A DNA stretch of 64,000 nt from Methylobacterium sp. B4. GTDB taxonomy: Bacteria; Pseudomonadota; Alphaproteobacteria; Rhizobiales; Beijerinckiaceae. The stretch lies in contig NZ_QJJJ01000017.1 in assembly GCF_003201865.1 (NCBI RefSeq), forward strand, positions 1 to 64,000, in the 5' to 3' direction. The notes beneath the pieces are model-generated. The model saw only the letters and a list, made by a program, of their open reading frames with translations. It ran no database searches and was not told where the DNA came from. This document shows, one piece after another, positions 43,696 to 50,609 of the stretch. Position 1 is the first letter of the stretch; each line of letters opens with the position of its first letter. The translations under genes and the position numbers were made by a program.

Positions 43696-44954
43696 CCGAA
43701 CACGTCCCGGGTGATCGTCCGGTACCAGCTCTCGGCATAGGCCGCCTCCTGCTGACGCACCGCGTCCGGCGCGTCGAGGGGGCTGATGCCGCCGGCGCCC
43801 GGCACGTCCGCGAGCAGCCCGTCGGTCGGGCGGAAGACGCCCGCGACCGAGATGCCGTAGCCCGGCGCCACGAGGCTCCAGCAGGTGTTGATGAGAAGCG
43901 GGCTCTCGGGCTCCCGCCCGGCCAGCAGGTCGATCACCGCCTGTGCGCAGACCTTACCCTGCGCGTTGGCCGAAAAGGCAGATTTCGGCATCGCCCCGGC
44001 GATGGCCGCGTCGCCGATCACGTGGATGCCCGGCACGAGGCGCGACTCGAAGGTCGCCGGATCGATCGGGCACCAGCCGCTCCGATCGGCGCAGCCGGCC
44101 AATGCGGCGATGCGGCCGGCCCGCTGGGGCGGGATGATGCAGGCGACGTCCGCCTTGTACTCGGCGAAGTCGGTGCGCACGATCATCGCGGCCGGATCGA
44201 CCTCGCTGACCTGCCCGCCCCCGGCAAGCGGCACATGTTCGAGCACGTCCGGGTAGAGCTTTGCCCAGGCCGCCTCGAACAGCCGCTGCTTGGAGAAGGT
44301 GTCCTTGGCGTCGAGCAGGATGAGCTTGGCGCGCGGTTTCCGGGTCTTCAGGAAATGGGCGATCAGGCTCGCGCGCTCGTAGGGGCCGGGTGGGCAGCGA
44401 TAGGGGTTGGCGGGGGCCGAGAGGACCACGGTGCCCCCCTCCGGCATGGCCGCGAGCTGGCGGGCGAGCCGCACGGTCTGCTCCCCCGCCTTCCAGGCAT
44501 GCGGCATCGCCTCGGCGGCCCCCGCGTCGTAGCCCGGCACGGCGTCGAAGCGCAGCTCGATGCCCGGCGAGAGGATCAGGCGGTCGTAAGCGAGCACCGT
44601 CCCGTCGCCGAGGCGCACGCGGCGCGCGGCCGGATCGACCGCTTCGGCGGTCGCGCGAACGAAGCGGAGCCCGGCCCGGCCGAGGGCGTCGTGACGGAAC
44701 GTCTGTGCCTCGATGCCGCGCAGGCCGATCACGACCGCGTTGCTGCCCGTGCAGGCGACGTAGCGCTCGGACGCCTCGACGAGGGTCACGTCCACGCCGC
44801 CGGCAGCGAGGCAACGCGCCGCCGTGGCCCCGCCGAACCCGGCGCCGACGACCACGACGCGCGGGGGCGTGCCACCGAGCGCCGGTCGCGCCAGCGCGAC
44901 AGCCGCGGCCCCGCCGAGGATCGTGCGGCGGCTCACTGACGGCGTACCCCGCAT
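43692..44954 (-). CDS. soxF: SoxF/FccB-type flavocytochrome c sulfide dehydrogenase flavoprotein
   Basis: A 420-residue periplasmic FAD protein that oxidises sulfide or polysulfide with a cytochrome c partner. A Tat signal ('SVSRRTILGGAAAVALA') precedes the FAD-binding 'VVVVGAGFGGATAARCLA'. The redox-active cysteine pair of the family is present: C187 in 'YRCPPGPYER' and C358 in 'INTCWSLVAPGYGIS'. FAD ribityl-binding 'IHVIGDAAIAGAMPKSAFSA' is intact. Its start shares a base with the stop of the cytochrome gene before it, so the two subunits are coupled. Confidence 0.88.
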   Translation of the reverse strand: MRGTPSVSRRTILGGAAAVALARPALGGTPPRVVVVGAGFGGATAARCLAAGGVDVTLVEASERYVACTGSNAVVIGLRGIEAQTFRHDALGRAGLRFVRATAEAVDPAARRVRLGDGTVLAYDRLILSPGIELRFDAVPGYDAGAAEAMPHAWKAGEQTVRLARQLAAMPEGGTVVLSAPANPYRCPPGPYERASLIAHFLKTRKPRAKLILLDAKDTFSKQRLFEAAWAKLYPDVLEHVPLAGGGQVSEVDPAAMIVRTDFAEYKADVACIIPPQRAGRIAALAGCADRSGWCPIDPATFESRLVPGIHVIGDAAIAGAMPKSAFSANAQGKVCAQAVIDLLAGREPESPLLINTCWSLVAPGYGISVAGVFRPTDGLLADVPGAGGISPLDAPDAVRQQEAAYAESWYRTITRDVFG

Positions 44955-45247
44955 CACCGCGCCCCCTGCGCCGCGAACCAGGCGGCGATGGCGCGGCTCT
45001 CCTGCGCGTCGAAACCCTTGGCGATGCGGTTCATGAGGGTGGCCGGGCGCGTGCCCGACCGGAAGGCGTCGAGCGCCGCCACGATCTCGGCCTCGGACCG
45101 CCCCTCCAACCTGCCCATCGCCGCGCCCTCGGCGTGGCAGCCGGTGCAGGAGGAGGCGCCGGGCGGCGGGCGCATCTCGGCCGCGCACGCGCCGGTCCCG
45201 AAGACGAGCGCGGCGAGGGCCGCGAGCACCGGCCGCGCCGCCCTCAT
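44954..45247 (-). CDS. Small cytochrome c (SoxE/FccA-like)
   Basis: A 97-residue class I cytochrome c with a signal peptide ('VLAALAALVFGTGACAAE') and one heme site C34-T-G-C37-H38. The Met ligand is probably in 'ATLMNRIAKGF'. It precedes soxF and is the natural heme partner of that flavoprotein, as in SoxEF/FccAB pairs. The ATGA overlap with the molybdenum hydroxylase gene means it could also accept electrons from that enzyme, as small cytochromes next to IorAB-type enzymes often do. Confidence 0.8.
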   Translation of the reverse strand: MRAARPVLAALAALVFGTGACAAEMRPPPGASSCTGCHAEGAAMGRLEGRSEAEIVAALDAFRSGTRPATLMNRIAKGFDAQESRAIAAWFAAQGAR

Positions 45248-47433
45248 GCGCGGCGCAGGTCCGCGTCCTTCAGCGGCAGATGGCGCACCCGTTTGCCGGT
45301 CGCCGCGAAGACCGCGTTGAGCACGGCGGGCGCCGCCACCGCGATGGTGGGCTCGCCGACGCCGCCCCAGAAGCCGCCGGACGGCATCAGGATGGTCTCG
45401 ACCACCGGCATCGCGTCCATCCGCATCACCGGGTAGCTGTCGAAGTTGGTCTGCTCGATCCGCCCGTCCTTCACCGTGCAGGCGCCGTAGAGCGCCGCCG
45501 ACAGGCCGTAGACGAAGGAGCCCGCGACCTGCGCGTCGATCTGCTGCGGATTCACGGCGTGGCCCGGGTCTGTCGCCGCCACGATGCGGTGGATCTTCAG
45601 CTCGCCCGCCTCGGAGACCGAAACCTCGGCCGCGCCCGCCACGTAGCTGCCGAAGCCCATCGTCTGGCAGAGGCCGCGGTGGACGCCCTCCGGCGGTTTG
45701 CTGTCCCAGCCGATCTTGTCCGCCACCGCCTGCAGCACCGCGCGGTGCTTGGGGTGGTTTCCCATCAGCTTCAGCCGGAAGGCCAGCGGATCCTGGCCGG
45801 CCGCATGGGCCAGCTCGTCCATGAAGCATTCGAGATAGATGGCGTTCGGGTTCAGGTTCACGCCCCGCCAGAAGCCCGGCAGGATGTGCGGGTTGCGCAT
45901 GGCGTGGTCGATGAGGATGTTCGGGATCGTGTAGCCGATCGCCGCTTCCGGCCCACCCGGGTTGAGCCCCTGGAAGGTGACGGGGTCACGGCCTTCGACC
46001 ATGCGCTGGGGCGCCACCGAGGCCAGGATCGACTGGCCGGAGATGCGCATGTGCAGGCCGGTCAGATTGCCGTCCTGGTCCAGCGCGGCGCGCAGGCGGC
46101 ACTGCGTGACCGGATGGTACCGGCCGTGGATCATGTCCTCCTCGCGGGTCCAGATCAGCTTGACCGGCGTGCCGGGCATCTCTTTGGCGATCTGCACCGC
46201 CTGGCGCAGCCAGTCGTGCGTGGCGCCGCGGCGCCCGAAGCCGCCGCCGAGATGGATCTTGTGGACCTCGCAGGCCGTGGCCGGCAGGCCGGAGGCCTCG
46301 GCGGTGGCGGCGAGCGCGGCCTCGCCGTTCTGCGTGGGCGCCCAGACCTCGCAGCGTTCCGCCGTCCAGAGCGCGGTCGCGTTCATCGGCTCCATCGTGG
46401 CGTGGTTCTGGAAGGGCACGCCGTAGACGGCCTCCACCACCTTGGCGGCGCCCTTCAGCGCCCCCGCCACGTCGCCGGACTTGTTGCCGACGAAGGCTTC
46501 CCCCGCGTCCAATCCCTCGCGCAGGGTCGCCGCGATGGTCTCGCTGGAGACTTTCCCGTTCGGGCCCTCGTCCCAGACGACCGGCAGCGCGTCGAGGGCG
46601 GTCTTGGCGCGCCAGAACGTGTCGGCCACCACCACGACCGCGCTGTCGCCGAGCTGCAGCACGCGCTTGACGCCGGGCATGCCCGACACGGCCGCGGCGT
46701 CGAAGGACTTCACGCTGCCGCCGGTGACCGGGCAGTCGCGGATCGCGGCGTTGAGCAGGCCGGGGAGCGTCAGGTCGATGCCGTAGACCTGGGAGCCGTC
46801 GAGCTTGGGCAGCGTGTCGAGGCGTTTCAGCGGCTTGCCGGCCAGGGTCCAGTCCTTCGGATCCTTGAGCACCACCTCCTTCGGCGGCTCGATCGTCGCG
46901 GCCTCCGCGGCGACTGCCCCATAGGTGGTCTTGCGGCCGGACGGGCCGTGCGTGATCACGCCCCGCTCGGTGCGACACTCGCCGGCCGGCACGCCCCAGC
47001 CCTTGGCGGCGGCGGCGACCAGCGTCGTGCGGGCGGCAGCGCCCCCCTTGCGCACGTATTCGTGCGACTCGCGGATGCCGCGGCTGCCGCCGGTCGAGTA
47101 GTCGCCCCAGATGCGCTTGCGGGCGAGGTTCTGGCCCGGACTCGGATACTCGGTGGTGACGCGGGCCCAGTCGCAGTCGAGCTCTTCGGCGACGAGTTGC
47201 GCGAGGCCGGTGAGCGTGCCCTGGCCCATTTCCGAGCGGGCGATGCGGATCACCACGGTCTCGTCCGGTTTCACGACGACCCAGGCATTGATCTCGGGCA
47301 CGGCTGCCGCCGCCTCCGGTGTCGCGGCCCGAGCCGGCGCGAGGCCCGGGATGTGGAAGCCGAGGCTGAAGAGACCGGCGCCGGCCAGCACGGCGCGGCG
47401 CGAGGGGCGGGAGATTTCACGATCGCTGCGCAT
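45244..47433 (-). CDS. Molybdopterin-binding subunit of a xanthine-oxidase-family hydroxylase (IorB-type)
   Basis: A 729-residue periplasmic molybdenum hydroxylase subunit. A Tat signal ('RPSRRAVLAGAGLFSLGFHI') is followed by the family's duplicated Mo-binding domains: 'ARSEMGQGTLTGLAQLVAEE', 'LPKLDGSQVYGIDLTLPGLL', 'IHLGGGFGRRGATHDWLRQA', 'GFWRGVNLNPNAIYLECFMD' and the catalytic Glu in 'GGVGEPTIAVAAPAVLNAVF'. Isoquinoline oxidoreductase and aldehyde dehydrogenases of this type hydroxylate N-heterocycles or aldehydes. The substrate is unknown here. It ends in an ATGA overlap with the cytochrome gene, tying it to the sox genes. Confidence 0.88.
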   Translation of the reverse strand: MRSDREISRPSRRAVLAGAGLFSLGFHIPGLAPARAATPEAAAAVPEINAWVVVKPDETVVIRIARSEMGQGTLTGLAQLVAEELDCDWARVTTEYPSPGQNLARKRIWGDYSTGGSRGIRESHEYVRKGGAAARTTLVAAAAKGWGVPAGECRTERGVITHGPSGRKTTYGAVAAEAATIEPPKEVVLKDPKDWTLAGKPLKRLDTLPKLDGSQVYGIDLTLPGLLNAAIRDCPVTGGSVKSFDAAAVSGMPGVKRVLQLGDSAVVVVADTFWRAKTALDALPVVWDEGPNGKVSSETIAATLREGLDAGEAFVGNKSGDVAGALKGAAKVVEAVYGVPFQNHATMEPMNATALWTAERCEVWAPTQNGEAALAATAEASGLPATACEVHKIHLGGGFGRRGATHDWLRQAVQIAKEMPGTPVKLIWTREEDMIHGRYHPVTQCRLRAALDQDGNLTGLHMRISGQSILASVAPQRMVEGRDPVTFQGLNPGGPEAAIGYTIPNILIDHAMRNPHILPGFWRGVNLNPNAIYLECFMDELAHAAGQDPLAFRLKLMGNHPKHRAVLQAVADKIGWDSKPPEGVHRGLCQTMGFGSYVAGAAEVSVSEAGELKIHRIVAATDPGHAVNPQQIDAQVAGSFVYGLSAALYGACTVKDGRIEQTNFDSYPVMRMDAMPVVETILMPSGGFWGGVGEPTIAVAAPAVLNAVFAATGKRVRHLPLKDADLRRA

Positions 47434-47444
47434 CGGTCTTCCCC

Positions 47445-47906
47445 TCAGCCGGACTGACCGCGCTCGGCGGCGAGCTTGATGCCCGCCAGCACGCGGTTGT
47501 AGGTGCCGCAGCGGCAGATATTGGTGATCTCGGCGCGGATCTGCTCCTCGCTCGGGCGCGGGTTCTGCGCCAGCAGGGCCGCCGAGGCCATGATCATCCC
47601 CGGCTGGCAGAAGCCGCATTGCGGGACGTCGAGCTCGGCCCAAGCCTTCTGGACCGGGTGATCGGCGCCGGGGGCCAGCCCTTCGATCGTGACGATCTTC
47701 TGCCCCGGCCCGACCGCGGAGAGCGGCATCGAGCAGGCGCGCACCGCCGCGCCGTCGATATGCACGGTGCAGGCGCCGCACTGCGCAATGCCGCAGCCGT
47801 ACTTGGTGCCGGTGAGGCCGACCTGCTCGCGGAGCACCCAGAGGAGCGGTGTGTCCGCTTCGGCATCCACCTCGCGCACGACGCCGTTGACGTTCAGACG
47901 CGCCAT
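47445..47906 (-). CDS. [2Fe-2S] subunit of the molybdenum hydroxylase (IorA-type)
   Basis: A 153-residue electron-transfer subunit with two [2Fe-2S] clusters. The plant-ferredoxin-type cluster uses C38, C43, C46 and C58 ('YGCGIAQCGACTVHIDG'). The second uses C97, C100, C131 and C133 ('PQCGFCQPGM', 'NICRCGTYNR'). There is no signal peptide, so it is probably exported bound to its Tat-dependent partner. It is the first gene of the eight-gene operon that continues through soxA; the next gene begins 11 bases later. Confidence 0.92.
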   Translation of the reverse strand: MARLNVNGVVREVDAEADTPLLWVLREQVGLTGTKYGCGIAQCGACTVHIDGAAVRACSMPLSAVGPGQKIVTIEGLAPGADHPVQKAWAELDVPQCGFCQPGMIMASAALLAQNPRPSEEQIRAEITNICRCGTYNRVLAGIKLAAERGQSG

Positions 47907-48363
47907 GGCATTCCTCTCCTTGGAACGGTCCTAAGGCATACGGTATCCCTCGGATGCCAGGACATCACAAGGGGCGGGTGCTGACAGCGCCCGGACGGAG
48001 GCGAGGCCTGCTCGAGGGTGAAGCGGCAGCGTCGCGACAGCGGGCATCGAAAATGGCGTCGGTTGGCTCCCGCATCGGAGTGGATCGTCGGGTTTGCCGG
48101 CTTCGACGCCTGTCTGAGGACGAAGCGTTGGACCGACCCCCGCAAGCCGAGAGGGGAGGGGGCATCTCGGATTCGGGACGCCGACCAGATGGTTCGATTC
48201 CACGCAGGCTCGCGTTCCAACCGGCGGCATCCTGACCCGCCATGACAACGAAGGGATGCAGAAGGTCAAAGGCGACCTCTCGTGCCTGCCGTCACTGACG
48301 GGCCTCGTTCGCTCACATATCCGGCGCTGGATCTTGAAGGCCGTCGTTCAGCGTGATTTCGCA
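47907..48363. other. Intergenic region, likely operon promoter
   Basis: About 457 bases between the start of the sox-type operon and the end of the second repC. It must contain the operon promoter, but I could not pick out a convincing -35/-10 pair. Open frames here have no family content. Confidence 0.4.
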
Positions 48364-49497
48364 TCACGTCATCCTCTGACGACGCATCGCCAGCAATTCT
48401 GCAGCCACGCTGTACCGTCCCTCGGCAGATAGGCGCACCAAGTGCCGGAAGTAGCCGCCTGGATTTCGGATCTCGGATTTTCGCCGGCCGGTGACCTCGT
48501 CATCGTGCAACTGGGCAACTAGGACAACCAATGCTCCCGCCGTGAGTGCCCCCAGAGCTTCGCAGGCTTCGGACCAAGCACTCGGGTGAGCTCCGATCGA
48601 GCCACGCAATGAGCGCCCAGCATCGATCAGGTCCGGTTCGGTCTGGATGTCGAATCCCAATTCACGAGCAACAGGGCAGGCAGCAGCAACGAGGTCAGGT
48701 CGAAGCGCCGCGCCGCCCCCAGCACTTCTCGAAGAGCCTTTGTTACAAGACTCACTAGGGGGCTCGTTGTTTGTTTCTAAGTGGCTGCACGAATTGCCGG
48801 CACAGCCGGCTTTATAAAAGCGTTCTTCAGCTTTTTCCCGCAAATCCATCCACTGGGTCACGACGAGGCTAGGGTCGTCCGAGGCGCGGGACCGCTTGGG
48901 GGAGGATTGTTCCAACGAATCTCGGGCAAGGATCAAATCCGAGATCGGGACTTCAGGATGGTGCGTGGCGAGCCCCTGGAGCGCTTCGGAAACCGCCCGT
49001 CGACACACGGTCAAAATGTCGAACGAACGACGCCTTTGCTCAACCTCGGCTTTCAAAAGGCGCAGCCTCTCGGCCCACTCGCCTGCGCGTGCAACGACTG
49101 GCGTGAGATCGAATCCATAGGCATCGACGACTGTCCCGTCGGGTGCGCGGATCGCGAAGCGCTTCCCGTTGGCAGAGTCCTTGGGTGTGATCAGTTCCAG
49201 CCCTACGAGATCCCGTAAAGCGTAGCGGAGCGCCCGCTCGGAAAGCCCGGTCTTCTCGGACAAACGCTCATTCGAGGGCCAAACCAGTAGGCGGCTCCAG
49301 GGCTGTTCTCCCCATACCGCGACCAATGCCTCGAGCACCTGGCGCAGGGACGGGCGCAGGCGCAGTGCCTTGGCTGCATCGCGGGCGTGACCCGCAAGCT
49401 CGCGTCGGGAGATCGCACGCCCTTCTTCGAGCGCACGTCTCCGGCCGGCGAGGGCGGCGCGCGTCAGCGGCCGTCCACCGGAATGAACCTTTTCCAC
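48364..49497 (-). CDS. repC: Second, stand-alone RepC-type replication initiator
   Basis: A RepC-family initiator of 377 residues, distantly related to the first one in this window. The winged-helix region reads 'VWPSNERLSEKTGLSERALR' then 'DLVGLELITPKDSANGKRFA' and 'DAYGFDLTPVVARAGEWAE', and the C-terminus 'NPGGYFRHLVRLSAEGRYSV' is the family motif. I choose GTG 49495-49497 because AAGGAGG lies seven bases upstream and the family begins near 'GGRPLTRAALAGRR'; the frame extends to ATG 49551 without a good ribosome binding site. No repA or repB is adjacent. An AT-rich patch (48735-48850) with GCCGGC-ACA-GCCGGC (48796-48810) inside the gene could hold its origin. Confidence 0.82.
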   Translation of the reverse strand: MEKVHSGGRPLTRAALAGRRRALEEGRAISRRELAGHARDAAKALRLRPSLRQVLEALVAVWGEQPWSRLLVWPSNERLSEKTGLSERALRYALRDLVGLELITPKDSANGKRFAIRAPDGTVVDAYGFDLTPVVARAGEWAERLRLLKAEVEQRRRSFDILTVCRRAVSEALQGLATHHPEVPISDLILARDSLEQSSPKRSRASDDPSLVVTQWMDLREKAEERFYKAGCAGNSCSHLETNNEPPSESCNKGSSRSAGGGAALRPDLVAAACPVARELGFDIQTEPDLIDAGRSLRGSIGAHPSAWSEACEALGALTAGALVVLVAQLHDDEVTGRRKSEIRNPGGYFRHLVRLSAEGRYSVAAELLAMRRQRMT

Positions 49498-49504
49498 CTT
49501 CGAT

Positions 49505-49518
49505 CCTCCTTGCGGAGG
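49505..49518 (-). promoter_or_regulatory. Hairpin sequestering the repC Shine-Dalgarno
   Basis: On the mRNA strand, CCUCC-GCAA-GGAGG: the GGAGG of the ribosome binding site pairs perfectly with CCUCC across a GNRA tetraloop. A second stem, CGCCC/GGGCG (49534-49547), lies just upstream. This would keep repC translation low unless the leader refolds, the logic of the S-element in repABC plasmids. Confidence 0.65.
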
Positions 49519-49550
49519 CAAAGCGGGATCGTTCGCCCGCGAGGGCGTCA

Positions 49551-49665
49551 TTGACGATGGAGGGGAGGGGGGCTAGAAGAGGGGTGCGAATCGATCCTCT
49601 AGCTGTCTCCTCGGCATCTAATGTGATCCAAGGGCTCCGAAGCTTGCCGGCTTCGGGGCCCTTTT
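49551..49665 (+). ncRNA. Candidate antisense RNA controlling the second repC
   Basis: Promoter: -35 TTGACG (49551-49556), 17-bp spacer, -10 TAGAAG (49574-49579). Terminator: GGGCTCCGAAGC (49632-49643), six-base loop, GCTTCGGGGCCC (49650-49661) with one G-U pair, then TTTT. The RNA would span about 49586-49665 and be fully complementary to the repC leader. Its order and spacing relative to the start codon match the ctRNA of the repABC unit in this same window. Confidence 0.65.
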
Positions 49666-49674
49666 GCTTTGCCG

Positions 49675-49905
49675 CTACGACATCGTCTTCTCCTTGGCGA
49701 AGGCAGACATCAGCGCCCACTCGATAGCCGCAGCGCGGCTCTTGAACCGCCCTATCTCGACCTGCTCATCGAGAAGGTTTCGGGTTGAACCAGACAGCCA
49801 CACGTTCTGCTGCACCATGCCCTTTTGCCGAAGGGCATCGCGTCGCTTCGCTTGCCGACGTTGAGCGCCAGCCGTGAGTTCTGCCAGCCGTTCCTCTGCG
49901 GTCAT
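49675..49905 (-). CDS. Ribbon-helix-helix (CopG/Arc-like) small protein
   Basis: A 76-residue protein. A basic N-terminal helix ('GAQRRQAKRRDALRQKG') precedes a likely RHH fold ('VQQNVWLSGSTRNLLDEQVE' then 'IGRFKSRAAAIEWALMSAFA'). ATG 49903-49905 fits the domain; the open frame extends further but without family content. It lies upstream of the second repC on the same strand, across the antisense-RNA leader, and is a good candidate for a transcriptional copy-number repressor. Confidence 0.7.
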   Translation of the reverse strand: MTAEERLAELTAGAQRRQAKRRDALRQKGMVQQNVWLSGSTRNLLDEQVEIGRFKSRAAAIEWALMSAFAKEKTMS

Positions 49906-50169
49906 CGGGTCACGTCCGAATCTGCCTACGTGACTAGACTCGTGGTCCGATTCTCCGGAGCGTGTCCATAGGGATTCGTTAAATCGGCTCGGACTACGAT
50001 GGCCGCCGAACTCGGTTCCGTGTGGACAGACGCTATTCACAGCGTTGAAGACAACAATCTTTCCAGTTCAGCCCTTAGCCTAAGCATCGACAGGGCGTCG
50101 AAGGCCGATCGACCGCCCGCACCACCTCCGAGTGAGGACGACGCGTCGCATCCTGGACGCGCTGACGCA

Positions 50170-50328
50170 TCCATCGACACCTCCGCCGTCGTGGCCATCC
50201 TGGCCGATGAGCCCGAGGCGGCAGCCTTCCTCGCCTGCATCGAGGCCACCGATCGCTACGAAGCTGGGCCGCATGTCCGCTTGGAAGCAACGAACAATCT
50301 CGCTCGCATCCATGGCCGTCCGATCTAA
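50170..50328 (+). pseudogene. VapC/PIN toxin fragment
   Basis: 'SIDTSAVVAILADEPEAAAF' followed by 'LACIEATDRY' matches the first 35 residues of VapC proteins, including the first catalytic Asp. The frame then reads 'LEATNNLARIHGRPI' and stops, so most of the domain is missing. There is no start codon or antitoxin gene. It is a decayed toxin gene. Confidence 0.6.
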
Positions 50329-50609
50329 CGACGCGTGCCGGGATCCAGAGACGCATCCGCCGGTCGCTCATCTCCGATCCCTGGTGGACGGCGACCGGCT
50401 ACGATAGGCCGCCACGCCTTCGCCGGTCATGCCACGCGCAGGGAGTCGTGCTCTGGCTTGGCGCCGTCCAAGAGAAGTACGACCCGCAAGGCGGAACGTG
50501 AGCGTCGGCCTTCGCCATGGTCCCGCAGAGGTAGCTTCCGCGGTCCTGAACCTATAGTCGGCGCGGAAGCGTTCGACGTTCCCTGAGGGATACGTCGAGA
50601 GGGATCCCT
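50329..50609. other. Upstream region of the UvrA2-type gene
   Basis: 280 bases with no gene. GAGAGGGA (50598-50605) serves as ribosome binding site for the gene starting at 50610. Confidence 0.4.

Noticed and set aside
45280..47457. 725-residue plus-strand frame opposite the molybdenum hydroxylase
   Set aside because: Mirror frame of a well-conserved enzyme gene; His/Arg/Ala-rich and without motifs.
48796..48810. GCCGGC-ACA-GCCGGC as a dedicated operator
   Set aside because: The hexamer is common at this GC content; I mention it only as part of a possible origin patch inside the second repC.
50571..50581. GTTC repeats upstream of the UvrA2-type gene as a LexA box
   Set aside because: The spacing is three bases, not the seven required for the alphaproteobacterial SOS box.
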